A stretch of DNA of 64,000 nucleotides, from assembly GCF_029227915.1 (NCBI RefSeq), contig NC_079882.1, positions 7,192,001 through 7,256,000 of the forward strand. The letters run 5' to 3'. Origin of the DNA: Hydractinia symbiolongicarpus. Lineage: Eukaryota; Cnidaria; Hydrozoa; Anthoathecata; Hydractiniidae. Under the pieces are notes generated by a model. It searched no databases, was not told where the DNA came from, and saw nothing but the letters and a program-made list of their open reading frames with translations. Positions 26,001-35,370 of the stretch are shown here, piece by piece (within the stretch, counting starts at the first letter, position 1; each line of letters opens with the position of its first letter). The position numbers and the translations under genes were made by a program.

Positions 26001-27051
26001 TGTACCGCACTATTATAGTAAAGTAAGCAAGTATGTCGACCCTGTCATCGAAACGACATGGCAATACATGGTCGTCGCTGGAAAGTTTGTTTACGAAAAA
26101 AGTGAACCAGTGAGAGAATATTTGAATGAAGTCGTGCCACCAATTCTTGAGAAGGTAATCTCACCCTCGTTTTTGTTTATCTTTGTTAGTAGTTTTTCTT
26201 CCTCGATTGGCCTCGATCGGCCGCTTTTCTTTAATCCTTGTACTTCGAAGTCATTGAGCACGATTTCTGGCCATCTGGTTGATCACTACCGAAGAGGAAA
26301 TTTAATCCTCTTTTACATGAGCCTAGATTTTGATGTCTTAAAGTTGAGTGGTCTCACATTATAGAAAATAGACCTCATATCGGTATTTCGTTTTTGTTGA
26401 GATGCAAATGGCGTTTTTTGGAGTTTAAAGGCTTAATAAAACCTCTCATTCAAGGAGTTTTTTGTTGCGTCAGTTAAATTAGGTACAGCGTTAGTCACTA
26501 ATACTTTTTACATCTGTTTTAGGTCAGCTTTTTCCTTACTGAACAATACCGCATCCTATCGACTTACGCACTTCAACTGTTACATACTTACTGGCCTATC
26601 ATCGTGGAACACTTTAAAAGCATGTACGATTATTTATCAACTACAATTCCTTTGCTATTCAAGAATTTTCAACACGCAGTGGCAACCTTAAGTCAAAAGA
26701 TTTATTCGGTGAATCCTGGATTCTTCGACAACGTATGGAATAGCGTGCTGGATTTGTGGAAATATATAGTCAAAATGACGCCAGTTGCTGTAAATGCTGT
26801 TACAGTTTATGCCAACCAGTGTGTGAACGTAACACGAAATGTGTTTAATCATGGGCAAACATGGGTGCAACAACATTTGGGAAAGTACGTTTTCACGTTT
26901 TCAAATAAATATGTCGCATCATTTTGTATCTTTTTTTGAACCAGTCAGGGGTCCAGAAAATCTATGTTTATATAATTTTCATAAAATTTTTTCCTGCGTA
27001 AATTCATATATTTTACGTATTTTTAGTGCCAACCCAGTTGCTTCGACGTGA
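8927..27051 (+). CDS. TMEM214: TMEM214, ER transmembrane protein 214
   Basis: Twenty exons with GT-AG ends and consistent phase: 8927-9056, 12870-13084, 14002-14067, 14205-14295, 14410-14541, 14635-14717, 15199-15292, 15788-15869, 16503-16610, 16879-16918, 17116-17217, 23769-23860, 24300-24348, 24467-24574, 24837-24869, 25061-25187, 25555-25651, 25986-26154, 26523-26884 and 27027-27051. They sum to 2205 bases, 734 residues plus stop; human TMEM214 is about 690. Family landmarks are an N-terminal [11 protein letters not shown], 'SIWLKD'-like [10 protein letters not shown], 'IMWALGQ'-like VIWALSQG, and a hydrophobic segment near residues 494-514 ([12 protein letters not shown]). The mammalian protein is an ER outer-membrane protein that anchors procaspase-4 during ER stress. 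Exon 11 joins exon 12 across a 6.5 kb intron holding two other genes. The short third, tenth, thirteenth, fifteenth and last exons are the least certain. The family call is strong. Confidence 0.92.
9560..9795 (+). mobile_element. SINE-like or other short non-autonomous element in TMEM214 intron 1
   Basis: A more GC-rich island of about 235 bp in AT-rich intron. It has a B-box-like stretch (GTGGTTCGGTATAC) near 9585 and ends in an (AAT)n run at about 9773-9792, a tail style common in short retroposons. It is preceded by an (AT)n run at 9532-9546. No second copy was found in this window, so the call rests on composition and tail only. Confidence 0.4.
10440..10812. repeat. Degenerate tandem repeat, unit about 55-60 bp
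   Basis: Around six diverged units recur in TMEM214 intron 1. Each has a pattern like 'CCTTCTACGGTACTGTTTT', then 'GATAATTTTAAGCAACCTA'. Units are recognisable near 10495, 10545, 10600, 10650, 10700 and 10755. The array is non-coding. Confidence 0.65.
10915..11130. repeat. Short tandem repeat with TTTCTATCG and ATTCGCAA motifs
   Basis: 'TTTCTATCGCCATTCTTCG'-like units recur about every 55 bp near 10920, 10975 and 11027, followed by 'TTCGCAA' motifs near 11053, 11085 and 11108. It lies directly after the preceding array and may be a separate short interspersed repeat. It is non-coding. Confidence 0.5.
15695..15750 (-). mobile_element. Tiny LINE 3'-end remnant (PTHASM motif)
   Basis: The sequence CATGCTAGCATGGGTTGGA at 15717 is the reverse strand of a conserved LINE ORF C-terminus. 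Read on the minus strand it gives PTHASM followed closely by a stop. The same motif ends the retrotransposon copies at 52713 and 56487. It lies in TMEM214 intron 7. Confidence 0.6.
16265..16400. repeat. GC-rich interspersed repeat fragment
   Basis: A block with 'GGGGCGGCGCCAC' near 16272 and 'CCACCAGGGGCCGCTG' near 16375 stands out from the AT-rich intron. A 98-codon frame across it (16102-16398) has no family features and is probably not a gene. The type of element is unknown. Confidence 0.4.
17743..18707 (+). pseudogene. Intronless rhodopsin-type GPCR with one frame break, nested in TMEM214 intron 11
   Basis: The first frame (17743-18306) starts [10 protein letters not shown], with two likely N-glycosylation sites, and covers TM1 (about 32-54), TM2 (65-86, LSISD), TM3 (98-128) and TM4 (145-165). 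The match then moves to the frame of 18168-18707, which carries TM5 (from about 18291), TM6 ([11 protein letters not shown]) and TM7 ([12 protein letters not shown]). The break falls between roughly 18255 and 18290, in the second extracellular loop, and fits one missing base or two extra ones. DRY is replaced by VRY, and TM7 lacks NPxxY (SNSCWNAVI instead). It is a lineage-specific class A receptor whose ligand I cannot name. It may be a recent pseudogene, an allele, or a gene with a sequencing error, since everything else is open. Lack of introns is common for cnidarian GPCRs. Confidence 0.75.
19351..19521 (+). promoter_or_regulatory. Candidate promoter with NRF1-like, CRE and YY1-like sites
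   Basis: Inside TMEM214 intron 11, the near-palindrome CACGCGCATGCGTG (19351-19364) resembles an NRF1 site. A perfect CRE, TGACGTCA, lies at 19503-19510. Eleven bases on, CCAAAATGGC combines a YY1-like motif with a start codon at 19522. This cluster is typical of animal housekeeping promoters and is not explained by TMEM214, the GPCR or the minus-strand LicD gene. Confidence 0.4.
19522..19563 (+). CDS. Orphan candidate first exon ([14 protein letters not shown])
   Basis: An ATG in good context opens 14 codons that end at a clean GTAAGC donor. The acidic start with a tryptophan recalls the N-terminus of SZRD1-type proteins, but 14 residues cannot establish homology. I found no convincing following exon on the plus strand before TMEM214 exon 12. 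It may be the first exon of a nested gene, an alternative exon, or a relic of a duplicated gene start. Confidence 0.3.
19788..20759 (-). CDS. LicD/fukutin-related family protein, intronless, nested in TMEM214 intron 11
   Basis: A single 323-codon frame. Residues about 8-25 form one hydrophobic segment after a short basic start, giving type II topology typical of Golgi or ER enzymes. Residues 155-177 carry the LicD nucleotidyltransferase signature: [16 protein letters not shown] followed by TDMDI with the metal-binding acidic residues. The end, [15 protein letters not shown], also fits. LicD-family proteins transfer phosphorylated groups, such as phosphocholine in bacteria or ribitol phosphate by fukutin and FKRP, onto glycans. 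The substrate here is unknown. Several cysteines in the lumenal part suggest disulphides. It runs antisense to TMEM214 inside its largest intron. Promoter elements should lie beyond 20760. The reading frame is intact, so it is probably functional. Confidence 0.85.
   Translation of the reverse strand: MMYNTTKIKFLCGFSLVVILCYVYYMERGTDSCLFSSQAILCQTVEVQKKETPKLGKRDALRFKLEVLMNKAEAKLSNYTRRKVKGNEFLLKSVSVEKPTHSISEWLNVSEGRPYSNYGDNTCGDSEHKEILSVIFQRWIDITKKLNIPYMLTCGSLLGAWRDQDIVPGDTDMDIYISHKHAMKLHKIRDKRNFDATDNKFHLILQRDWKLPYSQRRRYTCKGKRVKKYRDHCSFEEPFGRLIHRNYHIDIYDYKIKNNKLKDPSEFEKEFAVSDIFPVKKCMFMNQQTYCPRKPKVVLEAYYGKDLRPLQLCQQGEWVDRTK
20760..23028. other. Intronic stretch without a recognised gene
   Basis: AT-rich part of TMEM214 intron 11, probably including the LicD upstream region. 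Open frames such as 22088-22279 (-) show no family features. I see no RNA gene or mobile element that I can support. Confidence 0.5.
23029..23071. repeat. (TTG)n microsatellite
   Basis: About fourteen TTG repeats. A minus-strand frame at 22830-23102 reads them as polyglutamine, but its flanks show nothing gene-like. Confidence 0.9.
23343..23668. repeat. Imperfect trinucleotide tract (TCG/TTG/TTC)n
   Basis: More than 300 bp of mixed pyrimidine-rich triplets that opens all reading frames at once, which is a sign of low complexity, not coding. It ends about 100 bp before the acceptor of TMEM214 exon 12 at 23769. Confidence 0.9.
24405..24458. repeat. (ATTC)n/(TTCA)n microsatellite
   Basis: Tetranucleotide run that directly precedes the acceptor of TMEM214 exon 14 (24467), so its length could affect the polypyrimidine tract. 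Confidence 0.85.
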
Positions 27052-27354
27052 AAGGCTTTGGAAAAATATCGATTGTTCATGTTGAACTGAGCTGGGAAAT
27101 TTAAAGATGTACGGAAAGATATGTGTGCTGTTTTAGTTAGGGAAATTTTTTATTCATGCTTTTTTCATATTTTATGGAAAGAAAAAAATAATTTTTTTAG
27201 ATAAAATCCATATTGTATTTTTGGAATTATTTATAAAATAGTGGCTTCTACAATTATCCTGTTTGTTTGTGAATTATTAATTTGCCATATATTTTAAAAT
27301 GGAAGAAAAAGAATGGATATCTTAAACGGGGCTTTTGAAATCTGTGAATTTTCA

Positions 27355-27605
27355 GGAATGTCATCGTCATCATCGTCATCTCCATCATCATCGTCAATAT
27401 TGTTATCATCCGGAACGACATCTTTATCATCCTTAACATCTTAATCATTCTCAAAACCATCGTCATTATCATCATTATCGTCAAAAAGATCGTCACCAAC
27501 ATCGTTATCATCCTCAACAACGTCATCATCGTCAACATCATCATCATCGTCAAGAACATCGTCATTACCGTTCGTCGTCGTCGTCGTCGTTAACAACATC
27601 GCCAT
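27355..27605. repeat. (ATC/GAT)n low-complexity tract next to a LINE end
   Basis: Imperfect ATC triplets on the plus strand. On the minus strand this (GAT)n tract follows the LINE coding remnant at 27640-27715, so it may be the expanded microsatellite tail of that insertion. Confidence 0.75.
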
Positions 27606-27639
27606 CATCGCAAAAAAATATGTTAGAGTAAACTCACAT

Positions 27640-27715
27640 TCCTCTGCAGCAAATCTGTCCTTATTTACCTCCTCCCAAGTCCTTCTCGGTCTACTTCTAG
27701 GCTTCTGAACATTAA
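27640..27715 (-). mobile_element. LINE ORF C-terminal remnant
   Basis: The minus strand reads QKPRSRPRRTWEEVNKD, matching the KPRGRPRKTWEEV stretch typical of the C-terminal region of L2/CR1-like non-LTR elements. It sits between TMEM214 and NOWA; the rest of 27052-28811 shows no gene. Confidence 0.65.
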
Positions 27716-28811
27716 AATATATTCGTATTTTTAAGTTTTCGTACACACCTATGTGATTGCCATGGTTACCGAAATTCGAAGCTCTTACTTTGTCTAAGAT
27801 GTCACCAACTTTTTACTTAATTAATACCTGCTGCGCTTTCAGGTTTGGTGTATCCAAAGGACCTAGATTGCTTAAACGACAGGAAGTTCGTATTAAAAAT
27901 CATTTTATTGTTTTTTCAATATCTTTTTGCTCAGAAAACGCTTAGAATAATTACACGGGTCATCCATGTAAATACAAAAACGGAAAAATGCCCCTTTTAA
28001 TATCAAAAGCTATTCCTTTAGCCGCCACTAATGTCGCTAGCATTTATACATTAAAATTCAAAGACCCTAAATTTGGTACACTAAAAATATTTGCTAATAT
28101 TTGTTGTTTCGAACAAGTTACATCAAATTATTTCGGGGTAACATCGACACGGTTTTAAGAGCAAATTTGACTTGCCCTTACCATTTTTGACAAATGTATA
28201 GAATGTTTCTGTCGCTTAAATGAAGGCTGTTATAAACGAAAAAGGTCAGTTGCTTAAGCAGTAAACTTTACGAAAATGTTAGTAGAACCTGTCAGGGGGT
28301 AAGCTCTCTAAGATAGCAAAAATTTGTGAAATGAGAAGTTACGGCTAACAGAAAAAATTTGTTTTTGTAATACCATGTCATCGAGGTTGACGATTTTTTT
28401 ACGTAGAGATTTAACTATGATTCAAAAATATGCAATTCTGTTCATTTTTTTGTTGTTTTTTTTTTCTATGGGGAGCCCCCTGTAAATAACAAATTCGAAT
28501 GTTCGAACGTTACGGTTAATGCGCTCAAACAATACAGACAATGCGATAAAAAAAATAAACCGATGAGCAACTTACATGCTTCAGTGGAGTTAATTTCGTT
28601 CTATACCTACTGCGAACGCATAGCAGGGAAGGAAAGAAATTATTCGTGAAAAAAAGTACGTACAATTTTTGCTGTATATTTTCTCTGTTGTTTTGATTTA
28701 TTACATTGATTTTATAAGATGGTATTTCGCTACATTGTAATGTGATTTCTAACAATAAGCGAGTTCATAAAAATGTAAATTGGTGAAAAGGATATATATT
28801 TTTAGATAAAG

Positions 28812-31800
28812 ATGCATTTCACTTCTGTTCTCTCAGTGGTTCTTCTTCTTGTCATCTTTTCGCACGCTAAGGTTATACAAAAAGGTATGTCTGTTAAAAT
28901 TTATTTTTAACGCTATTTTGGATAGGAATTTCTTCTTTTTAAAGAGTGTAAAAGTTTTTACGCTATTTTGGATAGGAATTTCTTCTTTTTAAAGAGTGTA
29001 AAAGATTCCATTGAATTTCGCTTTAACGTAGAAACATATGCAGGCGAAAGCTTCGCGAATTTCACAAATAATAGCAAAATCCAGTGAAGATTATGTCGCG
29101 AAATTTTCCAAGTGCATCTATTCCTTTAATTCGAGAAAGTTAATGCTCGCGAAAAGAAATTTTAACCAAAAATGGTATATTTGGTTTCCAATTTTAGTGA
29201 TAACTTTTGGCGATTCGCGAAAGTAAATGATCGCGGACATCGATTTACAAAAGTTCAGCTATGCTTGCAAAGTATTTTAATAATGGCGCCGTCGCGAAAT
29301 ATATAATGCAAAAATTTAGCAAATTTTGTTACAAAGTTTCTGTTTTTACATTTAAAGTATTTTTGTTCTTTTATAATTTTTACGGGTTAATTTTCTTTAT
29401 ACGATATTTTATCCTTAGTAATTCCTACTCTTAAAAGATTGAAACAGCGCAAACGTGCACGGACAAAAATAAATACGCGCTAAAATTAAGGCTTCTGAAA
29501 AAATATAGCTTTATGTAAATAATTGAAGAATTTGCAATATCACGTTAACGTTACGTTACGTTATTACCTTTCTCTTTCGGTTTATGTGAAATAAAATATA
29601 GAAAATTAGACTGTTTATAATGCACTAAAATTAATCCTCACAATATTATTATGTGGATATAATACTTGTCTTTTTTCCAGGGTCTAAGAAAAGTGATGAT
29701 ACTGGTGATAAACCAAAAGTTGCCGCTTTAACTGATGATGGCAAACGTAAGTGTTGGATATTTCATATATGTTAGTGAGGACTAGATAGAATATAAGTAT
29801 AGATTTGTTCGCACGTTTCGAAGCAAATAACGTAACATCTTAATTCGCCGTGAACTATCACTAGTTTGAAATGCACAGGCCTGTTTAATCATTTGAAGAC
29901 GAACTACAAAATTAGCTGTCTTATGTTTAATCCATGATTGTAGGAGTACTAATTGAAGCTAAAACAAACAGATTAATTTGAAATTTTTAGGCGTACTTAA
30001 TTTTTTCATTTTATTATTCGGTCATTTTGGGGAGCAGACACTCAAACACAATTGAGAAAAAAAAATGCATTGAATTTTCTTGTCCCTTTAGTTTCCGACA
30101 CTACAAAGAAAAAGCTTTTATCCGAAATAAACAGATTTCGTTTGATGCACGATGCAACACCACTTGGCATTTGTCCTGTATGCAGTGACGCAGCACAAAT
30201 TCATGCTGACGAAATTGCGAAGTCGGGTGTTGTAAAGCCTGATCACAAAGCCAAATATGGTCAGATTATTTTTTCGACAAAAGACCAACAAGATATTGAG
30301 CCTGGCGCAGATTATTTTGGCACTTTGGTCCCTGCTCGAATGTATGTTAATTATAATTCTTTATCTAATAGAGTTGTTGTTTTCAGTTGCTCAATAAAAT
30401 AAAATAAGCCAAGATTTTTTCACGACAAATCCATATTATGTTTCAACAAGCTTTCAGTAGGAACAATCCAACATGATCACGTCGGTAGTACAAACGCCAA
30501 CAATATCGTTTGATATAGCAATTTTTTTATAAATTTATACAGTAATAAATTATAATGTAATCATAATGCTAGAACAATTCTAAAGGTATGAATTGAACAG
30601 TTCTATTCAGTAGAGGTTAGTTATGGTTAAACAACCTCTCCTTCAGTGTCAGTCTAAAATCGTTAGAATCACGAGCTAAAATAAAAAAATAGACAGAGAA
30701 GGAAGACATCCGCAAAACAGCGTATGTTTAAGAATCGCTGTTTTTAACTTGTTTTTGTTTTGCAATAGGGTTTCGGTCACCAATCCGTCCCGAAAAATGC
30801 CCCAGCCATACGTAATACATATTTTCATTTCCTATGAAGGCTTGTATAAACCCCCAGTCAAAGTTTCTAGATTTACATTTAAAATCATCAGCGGCGTATC
30901 ACTGAAATATGTGGTACATAGGGCATATAACCGTATGTAACACAAATTTGATCATTGATGATGATGAACAAGACAAACTTTTCTTATGAGTGAGTGTGTT
31001 TCTTTTTAGCTACAATCAAATTAAGAATTACGATTTTGTCAAAAATGAATTCAAAGACAATGCTGCAGATTTCACGCAATTGGTTTGGGAAGGAAGTGAA
31101 GTTGTTGGCTTTGCTAGCAGTAAATCCAGCGACAACACCGTATATGTTGTCATGTACTTCAATCCTGCTGGCAACAATGACTCACTTAGTTATTATGAAA
31201 ATGTTAATCGAGTCACCGGAGCTGGTGATATTGAAGCCAGTGGCAGAAGTAAGTTCTGAATAATTTGGTCTAAAAAATAGGGAATTTTGTTTTAAAATTT
31301 ACTTGAGTTATTTTCGCAATTTATGAAAAACACTTCGGCTCCATCTTATGTTTGTAATAAAAGTATTTCTTTTTGATTTACCGCTCTGTTGTTTATAGTG
31401 AAATGTTTGGATGGTTGGGACTTGCATGGATCAAGCTGTTTCAAGTATTTTGAAGACGAGATGTCATGGCCTGACGCGGTTGATCATTGTAATGTTCTTA
31501 AATCCTCGCTTACTTCTGCTGAGTGCATGGATGAAGGGACTTACATCAGAAGTAAGTTTCTCCTTTTTCGCAAATGTTCACATTATATTGAATTATAGAT
31601 TCAAAAACTTACGCTGTGGTCATTAAAATATATCTAGTGTAATAACCCGGAGGTTTTATCCCGCATGGGCCCTGCTTCTAATATACTAAGCTTTAAACGG
31701 GGAATGACATAGATTCTGCATGACCAATTTAACAGCACGTTTTATAGTCCAATACTCACCCTCATCCCTAGGGTTTTTTGCCCTCTCAATATAATAGATG

Positions 31801-34408
31801 ACAGCGAAAAATATTTTTAATACCATCATGAAAATAAGTAGAAAATCAATCCTATTTCAGCTATGATGATGGAGAAAGAAAAACCTGCTTGGATAGGAAT
31901 GTCCGATACGGCGACGAAAGGTGGTTTCCAGTTTGTTGATGGAGCACCTTATGTTTACTCTGATTGGAGTTACGATTCATACACGTGGTTATATGCCCAC
32001 CCAGGAGAAGCACGTGGTAAATGCATCACTGCTGGAAAGGATGGCTGGAATTACAAGGTAACTGTTTTTATCTCATCTATTTTTTCGTAATTGAGAATTA
32101 TATTTATAACGAATAATATTCGTCAAATTAGGCTACCATTCTGCACGGTTTATATTCGAATGCGGAACTACATGTTTTATTTTGTTTTTGTTTTCGTTTT
32201 CGCATATGTATTTATTAAACTTGCTTCCAGGGCATATTGTATCTTCTGGCATCATTGTCAGAAAAATACAAGATGCCCTGGGAACGAGTTTGGTATTTAT
32301 TGAAACCCATTCAATATTGTGTTCCGCATTTTATGGCAAGCTAAGAAACTTTACAACTTTTATTTTTTTCAAATTTTACGTTTTGACGGGGGCGGAGTGA
32401 TTAAATAAAAGTCGTCGGATTGACGCTTAGCGTACATATTTCTATTTGTGAGTCTTCCCTTATTAAGTTAGTTTTTGTTACTTTTCATGCCAAAGATTAT
32501 AACATTCTAGAACTTTTTGTACTTTGGCAGGATTGCAATGAGAAACTTGGATTTATTTGCAAAATGCGTCCAAATGGTATGACGAGTTATTCTCTTGATT
32601 TATACTTCCCTGGAAGTTCATTTACCAACGATCTTAGTATGCCTGGTTCCAAGAGATACGATATCATGAAAGCAACTATTGACAAAGCTGTAAGATTCAT
32701 TAATTTTTTTCTTTCTTTTTCGCATCATTTAAAATCTGAGAAATGTTTGGGTAACGTTTTAAAAAAAGATTATGTTTACATGTTTTTCGTTTGTCCAATC
32801 AAATAATGACTGAAGCAAGCAAAAGACTTGAAATTTTAATGTGGTTATCACAAATTCTGGTTCAACGTTTTTTTTTACAGTTCAACACATCATATGGATC
32901 AGATATATGGTTTGTGGGAGATACGTTTTACCAATTTATGTGAGTAGATTAATCCTTTTGATATCCATTTGAAAAAAGCATTATAGTTTTACTCAATGTT
33001 AGGACATCTCAGTAATTGGCTGGTCACTCGGCACTTGTATTGTTCGGTTTGGTACTTGTTACTTTTAAAACTACTTTAAGACCATCCATGGAAACAACAG
33101 AAAAGGGTATAGACTTTTATGTTATGTCAGAAATATTTTTATGTGTGTTACATTCAATTATTTTTATTTTTGCAGGCCACGTGACAACGGTGAGGTAGCT
33201 GCTTCAACTTTAGTCAAATTTGCTCCTGATATTCGTGCTCCAGTTGATCCCATCACAAAATTGAGAAATTACTTAAGAGAACAAAGTGATTTAAAAATTT
33301 TGGCTGTCAGACTCATTCCAGGTACTTATAAAATTCCAATAACAATTTCTTTCTAATTTAATAGTAAATTGGTACCTACTTAATCATAGAAATAAAAGCA
33401 ATTTGAAACTAGAGTGTCGCTCTTGCATTTTGTTTGTTTTGTACAGGATTTACGTTTTTTTTTATTGATATACATACTAAATAATTTAAGTAGTAGCTAA
33501 ATTATATATTCTCAAAATTCTTAGGTATTGGTAGAGTAACTAGCACATCTGTTAGTGGAGGTACTTGTCCATCAGGCTGTTCTGGAGATTGTTACCCTGA
33601 ATGCAATCCTGTGTGTTGTGGTGCTGCTGTGTCACTTAGTGCTCCGGCTGTACCTTCTGGTTATACTGCTTGTGCTCAATACCCAGGATGTGGAAGCACT
33701 TGTCAACCAAGTTGTTCTCAGCAATGCTGCCAGCAAAATCCGTACCAGGTAAATTTCTGTTACGTACTTTATTATTTAAAAATATAAATCGCATATAATA
33801 TCAATTTTAATATCATTTAGACCCAACAACAGGCCCCCCAGCAACAACAATGCCCGCAATACCCAGGGTGCAGTGCAAGTTGTGCACCTTCTTGTACCCA
33901 ATCATGCTGCCAACAGCAACAGCAACAACCAACTCAAGCTGTGGCTCAACAACAAGCTTGCCCACAATATCCAAGATGCAGCCCATCTTGTGCTCCATCA
34001 TGCTCCCAATCTTGTTGCCAACAGCAACAACAACAACCTCAACCGATGATGCCAGTGCAGCAGCCAATGCAACAAGCGTGTCCACAAAATCCAGGGTGTA
34101 GCCCAACTTGCGCTCCTAGGTGCAGCCCTTCCTGTTGTCAGCGCCAACAACAATTTGCTCAGACACAGGCTATTAGTGGCTCCATGGTTATTCCTCAAAT
34201 GATGATGGCTCCACCACCACCACCACCACCTCCACCAATGAACGCCTGTTCTGGAATGTACCCAGGTTGTTCAAGTGCATGTGCACCCGCTTGCCGCCCA
34301 ACCTGTTGTGGTATGCGAACATTTGGAGGTAAAAAACGAAGTAAAGTGGATAAAGTTAAATTAAATAAGAAAAATAAGATTCACCGAAAGAAATCAAAGG
34401 AAGAGTAA
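28812..34408 (+). CDS. NOWA: NOWA-type nematocyst outer wall antigen: signal peptide, CAP domain, C-type lectin, six cysteine-rich domains
   Basis: Eleven exons: 28812-28884, 29681-29746, 30092-30341, 31010-31248, 31399-31551, 31861-32057, 32531-32689, 32881-32939, 33176-33321, 33525-33748 and 33821-34408. Phases agree and total 717 residues; Hydra NOWA is about 770. A signal peptide opens the protein (SVVLLLVIFSHA). Exons 3-4 encode a CAP/SCP domain (INRFRLMHDA, FTQLVWEGS, YFNPAGN). Exons 5-7 encode a C-type lectin-like domain (WIGMSD, CNEKLGFIC). Exons 10-11 carry six minicollagen-type domains, C-x3-C-x3-C-x3-CC with PGC in most, for example CPQYPGCSASCAPSC. A polyproline run precedes the last one, as in minicollagens, and a lysine-rich tail ends the protein. 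In Hydra, NOWA is a disulphide-linked component of the nematocyst capsule wall, secreted into the capsule vesicle. Exon phases make the model convincing. Confidence 0.95.
28908..29006 (+). repeat. Perfect two-copy tandem duplication, about 47-50 bp units
   Basis: In NOWA intron 1 the stretch from 'ACGCTATTTTGGATAGG' to 'AAAGAGTGTAAAAG' occurs twice in direct succession with no difference that I can see, so the duplication is young. Confidence 0.85.
29030..29300. repeat. TCGCGAA-rich interspersed repeat
   Basis: The motif TCGCGAA or close variants recurs in both orientations (near 29048, 29097, 29145, 29215 and 29292) in NOWA intron 1. A similar cluster lies at about 63590-63850. The open frame at 29038-29226 is probably not coding. 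Confidence 0.45.
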
Positions 34409-35370
34409 TCCAAACACACCTTAACACATTTTAACAGATTCATTTTCGAATTTTACAAATGCTTTGTTTCACAGAGCAGTTGCCATATTTTTATTCTTAC
34501 ACATTTTACATGCGTCGGTATTTATTTTTGTACACGTAAGTACCATGTTGTATATAAGTAGTAGATAATCCCATATACATCGTCTATACACAACCGTCAA
34601 TATTGATACAAAACAACACAAAGTGAAGACGCGTGAAATGCATTTACACCACACTACACCACACCACAGTTCATTGTTGGGATTTGCACCAAGCGCATTG
34701 ACAAAGTGATGACAACGAGAACGAAAGAAGACAAAAAGTAGTTAAAGGAAAAATTCCATGGACAGTATGACATATTAATTATTCACAATAAAAATAGTGC
34801 TTTTATCCTAATTATTTTCTCCTTGATAGAGTTTTTTTATTCAAACTTTTCTTTCTATCAACTATTTAATTTTTACACATGCTTTGAGTATTTTAAATGG
34901 ACTGTCTGGTGAAAAATGATTTTGAAGTATGGAAAAAAGAAACTCTGACAAGGAGACTGTTGTAATTTTTATCACTACTCTAGTTATGTATAATTTTCTT
35001 ACAGAAAAAAGGTTTTGACGGAAAAAAAGCTGTTTTAGAACAAATTCAAATGTAACGTCCCCTTTCTGAGTACCCTCTTCCCTCCCTTCCCTCACCTTTT
35101 ATAAGTAAGAAGATACCTCTTACCGATAATATAAGTGGCCGTTTATTTAAACAAAAATGGCCGTGAACACCTCTGAAAAAACATAGCTAAAGAACAAAAC
35201 CAAAATTTGATATTAATTGTTATAAATTTATTATCTGTTTTTTGAATCAACCTCCTTGATTGAATAAATGAAGGTATTTCTTACAATCTTTATGTTTGTA
35301 TTGAAATATTCCAACCTTTGCTCTATCAAGCAATTTTTTCAGTGAAATTTATAAGTAAGAGATAATTGAA
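34409..35370. other. Convergent intergenic region
   Basis: About 960 bp between the stop codons of NOWA and the facing minus-strand gene. It should hold both 3' UTRs. Candidate AATAAA signals exist (for example near 34788 on the plus strand) but I cannot assign the cleavage sites. No gene seen. Confidence 0.5.

Noticed and set aside
27254-27746. Asp/Met-rich minus-strand frames
   Set aside because: They come from the (GAT)n tract; only the short KPRSRPRRTWEEV part is meaningful, as a LINE remnant.
33813-34198. Frames overlapping the last NOWA exon on the minus strand and in a second plus frame
   Set aside because: They are by-products of the regular Cys/Gln/Pro codon repeats of the cysteine-rich domains.
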